Origin: Aliivibrio fischeri | GTDB lineage: Bacteria > Pseudomonadota > Gammaproteobacteria > Enterobacterales > Vibrionaceae | Direction of reading: 5' to 3' | Length of the DNA stretch: 64,000 nucleotides | Assembly: GCF_009727955.1 (NCBI RefSeq) | Contig: NZ_WOBR01000008.1 | Span: 1-64,000 of the forward strand | Part shown: piece after piece, positions 12,024 to 21,104 of the stretch | How positions within the stretch are numbered: the first letter of the stretch is position 1 | How the letters are laid out: each line of letters starts with the position of its first letter | Translations under genes and position numbers: made by a program | Notes under the pieces: model-generated | What the model was told of the DNA's origin: nothing | Databases searched by the model: none | The model's input: only the letters and a program-made list of their open reading frames with translations

Positions 12024-12473
12024 TTAAGTCAGACTAAAGCATATCTTTACTCGTTTACTGCGACATAAAAATATAAGAAACCAGCTAAGAAGTAAGATAA
12101 TCATTGCACTTCCTGGCTGAAACTCTCCTCGATTAACAATAACCGATTGAATTAACATTGAAAGGTCAATTAAAACCATCACAATGGTTAGCCACCGTCC
12201 TTGCTTCCAAAGAGTCAGCATAAAAGGCCGTGTGGGCTTTTTGAAACTGCTTAGCCACATATAAAACAATATAGGTAGACTTAAGCATAAACTCGTATAC
12301 AAATGCGCATGGCTAGGATAAAACAAGGCTAATAAATCGGTGCCTTGTTCTCGACTCGCACCAGCCATAACAAAAACCACAACAGAGCGAATTAAAATCG
12401 CCCATCCAAACCACAACCAAAGAGGTGGCTTTAACCACCCATGTTCATCATATGCATCAAAAGAATACTGCAT
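12024..12473 (-). CDS. DUF2919-type inner-membrane protein (YfeZ-like)
   Basis: This 149-residue protein has four predicted membrane helices, near residues 15-38, 60-75, 90-105 and 122-140, and the N-terminal pattern YDEHGWLKPPLWLW that I associate with the DUF2919/YfeZ family. No catalytic motif is visible and the function is unknown. It is followed after 16 bases by a small exported protein on the same strand and then the DyP peroxidase. The family assignment is from memory of the motif and is moderately sure. Confidence 0.75.
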   Translation of the reverse strand: MQYSFDAYDEHGWLKPPLWLWFGWAILIRSVVVFVMAGASREQGTDLLALFYPSHAHLYTSLCLSLPILFYMWLSSFKKPTRPFMLTLWKQGRWLTIVMVLIDLSMLIQSVIVNRGEFQPGSAMIILLLSWFLIFLCRSKRVKICFSLT

Positions 12474-12677
12474 ATTTCTACCTTAAAATTAACTAACAAC
12501 CTTCTCAGTAGACTTGTTCAGCTTACTGAAATGTTTAAAAATAACGATTGGATAAAATTAAAACTTTGAGCTAGATACACCTCAAAGATCAAAATCTATA
12601 TTGCCGTCACACTTTGTATCGTTTACCTTTCAATAATGTGTGAATATAAACTCAAATAAAAATAGTTAAGAGCAAAT

Positions 12678-13037
12678 ATGACAAACTACAAAAAAACAAA
12701 AGATTCCGTATCAATCGAATCTCAACAAGAAGCAATGAAGATAGCTAAAGCTACACAAAAACCAGCTCAAACAAAAGAGCAAACTAAATTGATTGCACAG
12801 GGAATCGAAAAAGGCATTGCTCTTTATAAGAAACAACAGAAGGAAAAGGCAAGAGAAGCGGATAAGCAAAAGAAAAAAACGCAACGAACCAAGCAAAATA
12901 ACGTAAAACTATCCGATATAGAAGATAAACAAGCACAACAAGAATACATTAATAACGAATCAAACAAAGCGCTACCATGGATCTTACTAGCTGTCAGTTG
13001 GGCCGCTTTTATTTATTATACGGTTTTAGGATTTTAA
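12678..13037 (+). CDS. DUF2956 family protein (basic, one C-terminal membrane helix)
   Basis: The 119-residue protein has a very Lys/Gln-rich N-terminal three-quarters, probably a long charged helix (residues 15-95), and one hydrophobic C-terminal segment (about 98-117). The QQEAMKIAKATQKP and TKLIAQGIEKGI pattern is characteristic of DUF2956, a family I know from Vibrio and relatives. The topology suggests a tail-anchored protein with a nucleic-acid- or protein-binding cytoplasmic arm, but that is inference. It stands alone, converging on the nap operon, with a shared terminator. Confidence 0.8.
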   Translation: MTNYKKTKDSVSIESQQEAMKIAKATQKPAQTKEQTKLIAQGIEKGIALYKKQQKEKAREADKQKKKTQRTKQNNVKLSDIEDKQAQQEYINNESNKALPWILLAVSWAAFIYYTVLGF

Positions 13038-13055
13038 TCCCCAAATTTCGACATA

Positions 13056-13092
13056 TAAAAAAGAGATGGGCATATCATACCCATCTCTCTAT
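13056..13092. terminator. bidirectional terminator between the DUF2956 gene and the nap operon
   Basis: AGAGATGGG and CCCATCTCT form a nine-base stem flanked by A runs on the left and CTATT on the right. The T run is best on the minus strand, so it mainly ends the nap transcript. Confidence 0.7.
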
Positions 13093-13120
13093 TCATCGAG
13101 TTAATTCGTAATTTAAACGA

Positions 13121-13252
13121 TTACTCTTTATCTGATTTCAATGACAATAGCCAAATTGAAAACACAGATACCGCAGCAAAACCGCCTAGAATAATAGCTG
13201 GCATCGCAGCGTAACCTAGAGTATGCCAAATCACTGATTCTAATGTACTCAT
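13121..13252 (-). CDS. 43-residue membrane protein at the end of the nap operon (TIGR02808-like)
   Basis: An ATG at 13252 opens a 43-codon frame, MSTLESVIWHTLGYAAMPAI onwards, with one strong membrane helix over residues 12-37 and a charged end (KSDKE). It begins only nine bases after napC on the same strand, preceded by AAGGAG overlapping the napC stop, and ends before the operon terminator, so it is almost certainly cotranscribed with napFDABC. It resembles a short protein family (TIGR02808, from memory) known in Vibrio next to nitrate reductase genes. It may support assembly or the electron-transfer complex in the membrane; the function is unproven. Confidence 0.8.
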   Translation of the reverse strand: MSTLESVIWHTLGYAAMPAIILGGFAAVSVFSIWLLSLKSDKE

Positions 13253-13261
13253 GCTATCTCC

Positions 13262-13837
13262 TTACCAACCTTCAATACCAGACATATCAGGTAATTTATG
13301 TGCGATGCCTTTATGACAATCTACACACGTTTTTTCACCTGATGCTAACGCCGTTGAGTGTTGTTTAGCACTACGTGGGCCTTGCTCTGAGAAATCCATA
13401 TAATCAAACTCATGACAATTACGACATTCTTGAGAATTATTCTCTTTCATTCGATGCCACTCACGCTCTGCCAAGTGAGCTCGACGTTCTTTAAACTTCT
13501 CTTCTGTATCGATAGTTTTCGTCACATAATGAGCAAATAACTCTTTCGATGCCTGTACTTTACGTACAATCTTATCTGTCCAGTTATGCGGAACGTGACA
13601 ATCAGAACAGATAGCACGTACACCTGAACGGTTTGAATAGTGAATCGTCTCTTGGATTTCCTTAACAATTGGAGCGTGACAACCAGAACAGAACTCTTCT
13701 GTATTGGTTGCTTCCATACCAGTGTTAAATGCGCCCCAGAAAAGCAAGCCGCCCATAAAGCCCATAAATAGAACTATGCCTACTGCAGCTTTACTAGGAG
13801 ACGAAAAACGCTTCCAAAATGCTTTTAATAATTTCAT
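13262..13837 (-). CDS. napC: cytochrome c-type quinol dehydrogenase NapC
   Basis: NapC is the membrane-anchored tetraheme cytochrome that oxidises quinol and passes electrons to NapAB in the periplasm. The 191-residue product has an N-terminal membrane anchor (about residues 18-40) and four CXXCH heme sites: CSGCH, CSDCH, CRNCH and CVDCH. That is the NapC/NirT pattern, without the fifth heme of TorC-type proteins. It follows napB by 32 bases on the same strand. NapG and NapH are absent, so NapC is the sole quinol route visible here. Confidence 0.96.
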   Translation of the reverse strand: MKLLKAFWKRFSSPSKAAVGIVLFMGFMGGLLFWGAFNTGMEATNTEEFCSGCHAPIVKEIQETIHYSNRSGVRAICSDCHVPHNWTDKIVRKVQASKELFAHYVTKTIDTEEKFKERRAHLAEREWHRMKENNSQECRNCHEFDYMDFSEQGPRSAKQHSTALASGEKTCVDCHKGIAHKLPDMSGIEGW

Positions 13838-13869
13838 GTATAGCCTCTCTTAACTTTATTGGCTATCGA

Positions 13870-14343
13870 CTAGCGCAATGAGTCCACACGTTCAAATTCG
13901 TTCTCTACTAGTGGTTTTGCATCCGCTTGAGGAACGTGACATTGTAGACAGAAGTAACGACGAGGAGATACATCAGAAAGCACTGCATCTTCACGGTTTA
14001 CGTAATGAGTCACACTAATCTTAGTTGCCCCCATTTCTTTTGCATTTTTCCAGCTATGACAAGACAAACACTTATTGGCATTCAACGATACTTCATAATT
14101 GCGAATCGTATGAGGAACCAAAGGTGGTTGATATACATAGTCACTGTCTAAAGCGTGATCACGTGGAAAACGCTTAAAATCATCCGCTGGACGTGTTGCT
14201 TCTAACTCTGAAGCACCACGTAATGATTCAACACCACCAATGCCACCTGGATTATGCAGCTCAGAACCTTGTTCTGCTTCTGCTTGTACTGCGCCAGTGA
14301 ACAATAGTCCTGCTGACATAAGCGCTATAATGAACTTTTTCAT
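13870..14343 (-). CDS. napB: periplasmic nitrate reductase diheme cytochrome NapB
   Basis: NapB is the small subunit that receives electrons from NapC and hands them to the NapA iron-sulfur cluster. The 157-residue precursor has a Sec signal peptide ending at VQA/EA near residue 21 and two heme motifs, CLSCH and CLQCH, as expected for a diheme NapB. Conserved HxLD and RxYP-like stretches surround the first heme. It lies 75 bases downstream of napA and just before napC. Confidence 0.96.
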   Translation of the reverse strand: MKKFIIALMSAGLLFTGAVQAEAEQGSELHNPGGIGGVESLRGASELEATRPADDFKRFPRDHALDSDYVYQPPLVPHTIRNYEVSLNANKCLSCHSWKNAKEMGATKISVTHYVNREDAVLSDVSPRRYFCLQCHVPQADAKPLVENEFERVDSLR

Positions 14344-14418
14344 TCTAATTTCTCCGCCTTAAGGCAAACTCTAAAACAAGTCACTAGCCAGTAGACTAGC
14401 AACTCATCAATTTATTAA

Positions 14419-16908
14419 TTAAGCAATTTTAGTGATTTTAACTGGACACTTCTTAAAGTCTGTCTGCTTAGATAGCGGATCAGTTGCGTCTAGAATCAAC
14501 TTGTTAATTAAGATGCGAGCATCAAAGAATGGTACGAATACCAATCCTTCTGGCGGACGGTTACGGCCACGAGTTTCAACACGAACTCGTACTTCACCAC
14601 GTTTGTTTGAGATTAGAACTTCATCTCCACGACGTAAATTACGTTTTTTCGCATCTGCTGGATGGATATAACAAAGCGCATCAGGAACGGCTTTATACAG
14701 TTCAGGAACACGACGAGTCATGGTACCTGTATGCCAGTGCTCAAGAACACGACCTGTACATAACCACATATCAAACTCATCATTTGGCACTTCAGGTGGC
14801 GCTTCATATGGTGCAGAGATAATTAAGGCTTTACCATCAGGTTTACCATAGAAATCCCAGTCTGATCCTTTCTTCGCATATGGATCTGAACCTTCTTTAA
14901 AGCGCCATAGCGTTTCTTTACCATCAACAACAGGCCAGCGTAGACCACGAACTGTGTGATAGGTATCGTACGGTGCTAAATCGTGTCCATGACCACGACC
15001 GAAACTTGCATATTCTTCAAACAAACCTTTTTGAACATAGAAGCCTTGAGCTTTAGCATCATCATTAAGCTCTTGCGCTTCTGATAATGGGAAGGCATCA
15101 ACTTGACCATTTTTGAACAAAATGTCATACATTGTTTTACCACGGTATTCAGGCGCTTTTGCTACTAGCTCTTCGCCCCACACTTCTTCAACTTTGAAGC
15201 GTTTTGAGAACTCCATGATTTGCCATAAATCAGATTTTGCTTCGCCTTTTGCTTGTACTTGTTGATACCAAGCTTGAGTACGACGCTCTGCGTTACCATA
15301 AGCACCTTCTTTCTCTACCCACATTGCGGTTGGTAGAATCAAGTCAGCCGCTTGTGCAGTTGCTGTTGGGTATGGGTCTGAACATACAATGAAGTTTTCA
15401 GGATTACGATAACCCGGTAGACGTTCAGTGTTGATATTTGGACCGGCTTGCATGTTGTTGTTACACATAACCCAGTAAGCATTAATCTTACCGTCTTTTA
15501 GCATGCGATCTTGAACAACAGCATGAGCACCAGGCTTACTATTTAGAGTACCTTCAGGTAGTTTCCAAATTTTTTCAGAGATAGCACGGTGTTTAGGGTT
15601 AGCAACCACCATATCAGCAGGTAGACGATGCGAGAACGTACCAACTTCACGAGCAGTACCACACGCAGATGGTTGGCCTGTAAGAGAGAATGGGCTGTTA
15701 CCAGGTGTTGCGATCTTACCAGTAAGTAAGTGAATGTTATAAACAAGGCTGTTCATCCAAACACCACGAGTATGTTGGTTCATACCCATTGTCCATAAAG
15801 ACATTACTTTTGTTTTTGGATCCGCATATTGTTTAGCTAGAGTAATCAGATCTTCTTCCGATACTCCTGACATTTCAGATGCTTTTTGTGCCGTATAAGG
15901 AGCTACTGATTTTTTATACTCTTCAAAGCTAATTGAAGACATTGCACCTGAGTTAGGGTTTGCAGCTTCCATTTGAAGAGGATCATCATCACGTAAACCG
16001 TAACCAATATCCGTCGTCGCTTGTTTGAAGTTCGTATGTTTATTAACGAAATCCCAGTTAACTGCATTATTTTGGATAATGTAGTTAGCAATGAAGTTAG
16101 CAATAGCAAGGTCAGATTGAGGTTCAAAAATATAGCCTTTATCTGCTAATTCAAATGAACGATGGTAGTACGTTGATAATACATTAACTTTTACATGAGG
16201 ATGGCTTAAACGACGGTCTGAAATACGAGTCCATAATACTGGGTGCATTTCTGCCATGTTTGAACCCCACAGAACAAACGAGTCTGCGTTTTCAAAATCA
16301 TCATAACAACCCATAGGCTCATCGATACCGAATGTACGCATAAATGCACCTACAGCAGATGCCATACAGTGACGAGCATTTGGATCAATGTTGTTTGAAC
16401 GGAAACCCGCTTTCATCAGCTTAACCGCTGCATAGCCTTCCATTACAGTCCATTGACCAGAACCAAACATACCAACACCTGTTGGACCATGTTTTTTCAG
16501 AGCCGCTTTCCATTTTTCAGCCATGGTATCTAGAGCAACATCCCAAGATACAGGAGCAAAGTCACCATCTTTGTTATATTGGCCGTCTTTCATACGCAAC
16601 ATTGGCGTTTGAACACGATCTTTACCGTACATAATCTTAGAAAGGAAATAACCTTTAATACAGTTAAGACCTTTGTTTACAGGCGCTTCAGGATCACCTT
16701 GAGTCGCGACTACGCGACCATTTTGAGTACCAACAAGTACTGAACAACCTGTACCACAAAAACGACAAGGCGCTTTATCCCATTTAATTTTTGTTTGGTC
16801 AGAACTAACGATTAAATTTGTTGCTGAAGCAGGTAGCGTAACCCCTGCAACAGCTGCAGCCGAAGCTGCTGCGTTTGCTTTAACAAACGCACGTCTTGTC
16901 ATTTTCAT
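14419..16908 (-). CDS. napA: periplasmic nitrate reductase catalytic subunit NapA
   Basis: NapA reduces nitrate to nitrite at a bis-MGD molybdenum centre in the periplasm. The 829-residue length is standard for the proteobacterial heterodimeric enzyme. The N-terminus has a twin-arginine signal (TRRAFVKAN) for folded export. The [4Fe-4S] cluster ligands are Cys48, Cys51, Cys55 and Cys83. The molybdenum ligand is Cys181 in [10 protein letters not shown]. The MGD-binding C-terminal domain is complete. The start overlaps the end of napD by four bases, so translation is probably coupled. NapD, its Tat-signal chaperone, and NapF precede it in the operon. Confidence 0.98.
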   Translation of the reverse strand: MKMTRRAFVKANAAASAAAVAGVTLPASATNLIVSSDQTKIKWDKAPCRFCGTGCSVLVGTQNGRVVATQGDPEAPVNKGLNCIKGYFLSKIMYGKDRVQTPMLRMKDGQYNKDGDFAPVSWDVALDTMAEKWKAALKKHGPTGVGMFGSGQWTVMEGYAAVKLMKAGFRSNNIDPNARHCMASAVGAFMRTFGIDEPMGCYDDFENADSFVLWGSNMAEMHPVLWTRISDRRLSHPHVKVNVLSTYYHRSFELADKGYIFEPQSDLAIANFIANYIIQNNAVNWDFVNKHTNFKQATTDIGYGLRDDDPLQMEAANPNSGAMSSISFEEYKKSVAPYTAQKASEMSGVSEEDLITLAKQYADPKTKVMSLWTMGMNQHTRGVWMNSLVYNIHLLTGKIATPGNSPFSLTGQPSACGTAREVGTFSHRLPADMVVANPKHRAISEKIWKLPEGTLNSKPGAHAVVQDRMLKDGKINAYWVMCNNNMQAGPNINTERLPGYRNPENFIVCSDPYPTATAQAADLILPTAMWVEKEGAYGNAERRTQAWYQQVQAKGEAKSDLWQIMEFSKRFKVEEVWGEELVAKAPEYRGKTMYDILFKNGQVDAFPLSEAQELNDDAKAQGFYVQKGLFEEYASFGRGHGHDLAPYDTYHTVRGLRWPVVDGKETLWRFKEGSDPYAKKGSDWDFYGKPDGKALIISAPYEAPPEVPNDEFDMWLCTGRVLEHWHTGTMTRRVPELYKAVPDALCYIHPADAKKRNLRRGDEVLISNKRGEVRVRVETRGRNRPPEGLVFVPFFDARILINKLILDATDPLSKQTDFKKCPVKITKIA

Positions 16909-17189
16909 GATTCATCCTCACATTGCGAATCAAAGTGCTCGATTTGGTGAAATACTAAAGCGACATTTAGTACGTCTTCGAAGTCATTTATTTTATCGAT
17001 TGAATCGGTGATATATCCTTGGTTTTGAGTTTCAAGAACAACAATAATCTTGCCCTCTTCACTTTCTCCATATATTTCCGTATTCGGCAGTGCTAATATT
17101 TTTTCTTTTGTTATTTCAAGTGACTCAGGTCTTACATGAACCACTAAGCTTGAAATATGAACTTCATTTTCAGGCAAATTCTCTAACAT
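16905..17189 (-). CDS. napD: NapA maturation chaperone NapD
   Basis: NapD binds the twin-arginine signal of NapA to hold back export until the cofactor is in place. The 94-residue product has the ferredoxin-like alternation of the family, with [13 protein letters not shown] at the start and a central segment rich in Val and Ile. It overlaps napA by four bases and napF by seven, the tight packing expected for translational coupling within napFDABC. Confidence 0.93.
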   Translation of the reverse strand: MLENLPENEVHISSLVVHVRPESLEITKEKILALPNTEIYGESEEGKIIVVLETQNQGYITDSIDKINDFEDVLNVALVFHQIEHFDSQCEDES

Positions 17190-17707
17190 GATGTGCTATC
17201 TTCCAGTGTCATGCTGATAGCAGATGTAGGGCAAACAGCAACACAACCACCACATCCATTACAGGCATCAAAATTAATTTTAGGTTGAGCTACGCTGCCC
17301 AACTGAAGTTGAAAACGAATGGCTTGTGTTTCACACATATCGCTACAACTTCGACATTCCACAGATTTTTTCGCTAAACAGTTTTCATTTATAGATATTT
17401 TATGAGAGAAAACAGGCTCAGCCGTTAAATTAAATAAAGCTTCAGGGCAGCTATTTGCACAGCCTTCACAAAAAGTACATTCACCTTTTGTAAAATCGAC
17501 GATAGGAAACCCACCATCCCCTTTAACAATAATATTTTCTTCACATGCATTAATGCACTTTTCACATCGAGTACACTTTGAGGTAAAAACTGATTCATTT
17601 TCTACCCAAGGCAATCGCTGTTGTGTTAACGGATTTATTTTTTTTTGAGAAGATAAACGGCGAAAAAATCCTCGCTTAGAATGGTCAATTGCATTATCTT
17701 GACTCAT
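17183..17707 (-). CDS. napF: ferredoxin-type protein NapF
   Basis: NapF is a cytoplasmic iron-sulfur protein that interacts with NapA and is thought to help its maturation. The 174-residue product carries four cysteine clusters: CTRCEKCINAC, CTFCEGCANSC, CRSCSDMC and CNGCGGCVAVC with following proline or threonine, as in the family. The third is shorter, a CxxCxxxC variant preceded by a separate upstream cysteine. It is the first gene of the operon, with a promoter region shared with divergent narQ that contains FNR and NarP-like sites. Confidence 0.93.
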   Translation of the reverse strand: MSQDNAIDHSKRGFFRRLSSQKKINPLTQQRLPWVENESVFTSKCTRCEKCINACEENIIVKGDGGFPIVDFTKGECTFCEGCANSCPEALFNLTAEPVFSHKISINENCLAKKSVECRSCSDMCETQAIRFQLQLGSVAQPKINFDACNGCGGCVAVCPTSAISMTLEDSTSC

Positions 17708-17750
17708 CTATTCATAACCTCAGTTATTCATTAACATTTTTATATGTTGA

Positions 17751-17756
17751 ATTTTA
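17751..17756 (-). promoter_or_regulatory. candidate -10 of the napF promoter
   Basis: The minus strand reads TAAAAT here. A start near 17744 would put the NarP-like site centre at about -42 and the FNR box centre at about -72, similar to the FNR/NarP arrangement known for enteric napF promoters. Inferred from spacing only. Confidence 0.45.
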
Positions 17757-17778
17757 AATTTTGTCATATTTATTGATA

Positions 17779-17794
17779 TACCCCATAATGGTTA
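17779..17794 (-). promoter_or_regulatory. NarP/NarL-type 7-2-7 binding site
   Basis: TACCCCA and ATGGTTA (an inverted pair of TACYNMT-like heptamers separated by two bases) fit the 7-2-7 arrangement recognised by phosphorylated NarP. It sits between napF and narQ, next to the gene for its likely regulator. Confidence 0.6.
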
Positions 17795-17808
17795 AACATA
17801 GGGGAATT

Positions 17809-17822
17809 TTGTTTTAGATCAA
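17809..17822 (-). promoter_or_regulatory. FNR box upstream of napF
   Basis: TTGTTTTAGATCAA matches TTGATnnnnATCAA at nine of ten defined bases. It is upstream of the NarP-like site with respect to napF, matching the known order of anaerobic (FNR) and nitrate (NarP) control. It could also affect narQ. Confidence 0.65.
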
Positions 17823-17894
17823 TTTTTAAAATAAATAAAAACAACAAAATAGATCCCATTTGCTTCTTTTAATCATAGGTCACAATTAACAAAC

Positions 17895-19586
17895 ATGAAA
17901 CATACCAAGACCTCAATTTTAACAAAAACCATAGCGCAAGTGATGTTATTGATTGTTGTGATCTCCATCATCACAACAAGTTTGGCTTTAATCACACTTT
18001 CTTCTAGTTTAAAAGACGCAGAAGCGGTCAATATTGCTGGCTCATTACGTATGCAAAGCTACCGTCTAGCCTATGATATTGAAACAGACTCCCCAAAACT
18101 GATTGAACATTTAGAAAAGTTTTCACAGTCGATAGAATCCCCTTCATTTAAATCACTAGACCAATGGTTTGTTCCTGATGATATTGAAGATTATTACGAA
18201 GACATCCGACTACAATGGCTTTCCTTACAGCCATCATTATTAAGCGACAACAAACAAATTTATTTAAACAAAGTCTCCCTTTTCGTTGATGAAATTGATC
18301 ATTTTGTTTTTCGTTTACAAGAATTTTCAGAAAGAAAGCTTCAATTACTTTCTCTTATTGGTGCTCTTGGCTTATCACTGATTGTCTTCTCAAGTATTTT
18401 TATTATTTTTTTCACTCAAAGAAAAATCGTGAGCCCCTTACATCACCTAGTCGCGGCGAGCCATGCTATGACAAAAGGAAACTATTCAGTTCAGGTGGAT
18501 TTAAATAGTGATAATGAATTAGGCCAGCTAGGAAATGCATTTAATCACATGACAAGACAAGTCGATTTAAGCTACCGAGAATTAGAAAATCGAGTTGAAG
18601 ATAAAACCAAGAAACTCAGTCAAGCTAATCGCTCATTAATGATCTTGTATCAATGCTCTCAACAACTCTCGGCATCACAACTGGATGAACAAGCGTTTAA
18701 AAACATTCTTGATACCTTTACGAATATTGAAGGGGTTATCAGCGCACGCCTAATTGTTGAAGAGGAATCAGGTGGCGATTGGGAGATAACAAGCGGTGAA
18801 CCTGACGAATCACCATGGAGTCTTCAGGAGTTATGTATTGATGGCGAGCAATTAGGTTATTTATTATGGCAAGTGTCACTTCCTTGCCCAGATCAGAAAT
18901 TAATCATCAATATTTCAAATATTTTGGCTCGTGGTATTTTCTATAACCAAGCACAAAAACAAACACACCAACTCATTTTATTAGAAGAGCGTTCAACCAT
19001 CGCTCGTGAGCTTCATGACTCTTTAGCTCAGTCTCTTTCTTATTTGAAGATTCAGACAACACTATTAAAGCGCCAATTAGAAAAATGTGATTGTATAAAT
19101 ACAAGTACTACACTAGTGGAATTAGATGAAGGCCTTAAAAGTGCATATAGTCAATTGCGAGGGCTATTAAATACATTTAGATTAACCATTAATAAAGCTC
19201 ACTTTGGTGAAGCCTTACAAGAAATCATGACAACCTTAGCCTCACAAACTAAGATAAATATTCATTTAAATAATGAGCTTCCTTCTTTGCCTATAAATGC
19301 TCAACAACATGTTCATTTACTACAATTGATAAGAGAAGCGACATTAAATGCCATCAAACACTCAAAAGCTGATAATATTATCATTACGTGTTTTCAAGAA
19401 GGTGAGCAAGGCTGCATTAACATTGAAGACGATGGCGTAGGATTTGATCCTGCAGAAGAAAAAATAAATCATTATGGGTTAAGGATCATGCAAGAACGTG
19501 CAAACTGCGTTCATGGCAAGCTATCCATAACTTCAGAAATAGACAACGGTTGTACAGTGAACGTTATGTTTCCACTAAACCAATAA
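17895..19586 (+). CDS. narQ: nitrate/nitrite sensor histidine kinase NarQ
   Basis: NarQ senses nitrate in the periplasm and phosphorylates NarP. The 563-residue protein has membrane helices near residues 13-36 and 150-172. The periplasmic nitrate-binding P-box is visible just after the first (GSLRMQSYRL). A HAMP domain (KIVSPLHHL onward) and a signalling linker follow. The HisKA_3-type dimerisation domain has the phospho-acceptor His374 in ARELHDSLAQS, and the ATPase has the EATLNAIKHS and DDGVGFD motifs. It is divergent from napF and 20 bases before narP. Confidence 0.95.
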   Translation: MKHTKTSILTKTIAQVMLLIVVISIITTSLALITLSSSLKDAEAVNIAGSLRMQSYRLAYDIETDSPKLIEHLEKFSQSIESPSFKSLDQWFVPDDIEDYYEDIRLQWLSLQPSLLSDNKQIYLNKVSLFVDEIDHFVFRLQEFSERKLQLLSLIGALGLSLIVFSSIFIIFFTQRKIVSPLHHLVAASHAMTKGNYSVQVDLNSDNELGQLGNAFNHMTRQVDLSYRELENRVEDKTKKLSQANRSLMILYQCSQQLSASQLDEQAFKNILDTFTNIEGVISARLIVEEESGGDWEITSGEPDESPWSLQELCIDGEQLGYLLWQVSLPCPDQKLIINISNILARGIFYNQAQKQTHQLILLEERSTIARELHDSLAQSLSYLKIQTTLLKRQLEKCDCINTSTTLVELDEGLKSAYSQLRGLLNTFRLTINKAHFGEALQEIMTTLASQTKINIHLNNELPSLPINAQQHVHLLQLIREATLNAIKHSKADNIIITCFQEGEQGCINIEDDGVGFDPAEEKINHYGLRIMQERANCVHGKLSITSEIDNGCTVNVMFPLNQ

Positions 19587-19606
19587 AATAATAGAGGTAA
19601 AAAATT

Positions 19607-20218
19607 ATGTGGAATGTCGTTATCGTTGATGATCATCCGTTAATGCGCCGTGGTATTGGCCAACTTCTTTCTTTTGATGAAGAATTTACACTAACAGGAG
19701 AAGCAAGTAATGGCACTGATGCCGTTGCTCTGATTTCACAAGATGAACCAGATCTTGTTCTTCTTGATCTAAATATGAAAGGCATGTCGGGTTTAGATAC
19801 GTTACATGCACTAAGAAATGAAGGGGTAACCTGCCCGATTGTCATTTTAACCGTTTCAGATAATAAACAGGACATCAAAACATTAATTAAAGCCGGTGCT
19901 GATGGTTATCTACTAAAAGACAGTGAACCAGATGAGTTAATTGCATTATTAAAAGAAGCGATGAAAGGTGGAAAAGCCTACTCTGAACAAGTTAAAGCAT
20001 GCTTAGAAGAAGACGCTCAAGGCGACGACAAATTATCTCAATTAACGGCTCGTGAACTAGAAATCTTACAACATGTAGCAAAAGGAATGAGAAATAAACA
20101 AGTTGCAGATCAACTATTTATCTCTGAAGCTACCGTAAAGGTGCACATGAAAAGTTTACTGAAAAAATTAAACGTAAAATCACGTGTTGCAGCAACACTA
20201 CTCTATTTAGATTCGTGA
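19607..20218 (+). CDS. narP: nitrate/nitrite response regulator NarP
   Basis: NarP is the DNA-binding partner of NarQ. The 203-residue product has an N-terminal receiver with Asp8/Asp9 acidic pocket residues, the phospho-acceptor Asp54 in LVLLDLNMKG, and the conserved lysine in LLKDSEPD. The C-terminal LuxR/NarL helix-turn-helix begins at LTARELEILQ and ends at SRVAATLLYL. It is paired with narQ and divergent from napFDABC, its most likely target. The stop codon is one base from the start of the following lipoprotein gene, so translation may be coupled. Confidence 0.94.
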   Translation: MWNVVIVDDHPLMRRGIGQLLSFDEEFTLTGEASNGTDAVALISQDEPDLVLLDLNMKGMSGLDTLHALRNEGVTCPIVILTVSDNKQDIKTLIKAGADGYLLKDSEPDELIALLKEAMKGGKAYSEQVKACLEEDAQGDDKLSQLTARELEILQHVAKGMRNKQVADQLFISEATVKVHMKSLLKKLNVKSRVAATLLYLDS

Positions 20219-20219
20219 T

Positions 20220-20549
20220 ATGAAAAAAACGTTTTATGCACTCTTATCTCTATTGGTACTAAATGGTTGTGCATTAACAACAGAACCAATGCCCCCTGAA
20301 TCAAGTGCTATCAACTTATATTATAATGATAGTGCAGTACAGGGGTGCCAAGAGGTTGGGACAGTAACAGGAAGTGAGGGCCATTGGTACACCTTCTTCT
20401 TTATTACGAATAAAGATCTAACCATTGGTGCAATTAATGACATTAAAAATGAAGCTCAAGCTTTAGGAGCAAACAGCATAGTGGTTCACACACCATCGCC
20501 ATTTAATACATCAGTAACTATGTTTGGCTCTGCTTATATTTGCCCTTAA
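20220..20549 (+). CDS. DUF4156-type lipoprotein
   Basis: The 109-residue product begins MKKTFYALLSLLVLNGCALT, a clear lipoprotein signal with Cys17. The mature domain contains CQEVGTVTGSEG and KNEAQALGANSIVV, the pattern of the DUF4156 family of small cell-envelope lipoproteins (related to YjeI-type proteins). A final cysteine lies two residues before the end. It starts one base after the narP stop and is followed by a terminator, so it is probably the third gene of a narQ-narP transcript; a link with nitrate sensing is not known. Confidence 0.85.
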   Translation: MKKTFYALLSLLVLNGCALTTEPMPPESSAINLYYNDSAVQGCQEVGTVTGSEGHWYTFFFITNKDLTIGAINDIKNEAQALGANSIVVHTPSPFNTSVTMFGSAYICP

Positions 20550-20595
20550 TAATAACTCTCAACTCGGGTTAATCAATCTCTTCATGTTATAAACA

Positions 20596-20627
20596 AAAAA
20601 TGCCAACTTTTACGTTGGCGTTTTATT
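20596..20627 (+). terminator. terminator after narQ-narP-lipoprotein
   Basis: GCCAAC and GTTGGC pair around TTTTAC and the stem is followed by GTTTTATTTT. An A run on the left allows use by the convergent gene. Confidence 0.75.
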
Positions 20628-20656
20628 TTATCTGCACATTAAAGAAGCACATATTT

Positions 20657-20938
20657 TTAATGATGCAATGTTGATGCAATTTCATCTTCTCGAGAACATA
20701 CCCACTCAGGATCATAAGGCCCCCAATCTGAAAGACGGTAATAACCATCGTTATGACGACGACCATCTTGAATAAACATCAATTCAATCCCAATGCCAGG
20801 TAAAGCCTTCAATACATCTTGAATAGTACGACGAGGCCAACCAGTTAACTCTACAAGCTTAGGAACATTCGGCCTTTCTATATTATGTACCAACAACGCC
20901 AAATATAAGCGTCTGGCAAACACTGGATTCAACTCCAT
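20657..20938 (-). CDS. small winged-helix DNA-binding protein
   Basis: The 93-residue product looks like a single winged helix-turn-helix domain: helices over residues 5-18 and 24-31, a recognition helix in WPRRTIQDVLKALPG, then a two-strand wing in IELMFIQDGRRHNDGYYRLSDW. The C-terminus is short and acidic. No ligand or metal site is visible. It stands alone, with 166 AT-rich bases separating it from the PAAR gene. I have seen similar unnamed proteins in Vibrio genomes; the regulated genes are unknown, and autoregulation would be the simplest guess. Confidence 0.75.
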   Translation of the reverse strand: MELNPVFARRLYLALLVHNIERPNVPKLVELTGWPRRTIQDVLKALPGIGIELMFIQDGRRHNDGYYRLSDWGPYDPEWVCSREDEIASTLHH

Positions 20939-21104
20939 TGATACCTCCTGAATTAATAAGAGTAATTATTAATCATTCAATAAAAATGATGTTGAGATTG
21001 ATCAACTAATTACGAAAATAATCTCATATTTATGTAAACGGGTCATAAAATCGTATTTTTTGTAATTAATTTTCACAATAAGCTCAGTAATATTCTCTAA
21101 AACA

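Noticed and set aside
12711-12896. Minus-strand frame of 61 codons rich in Leu, Phe and Ser
   Set aside because: It mirrors the Lys/Gln-rich DUF2956 gene; the hydrophobic composition is simply the reverse complement of lysine codons.
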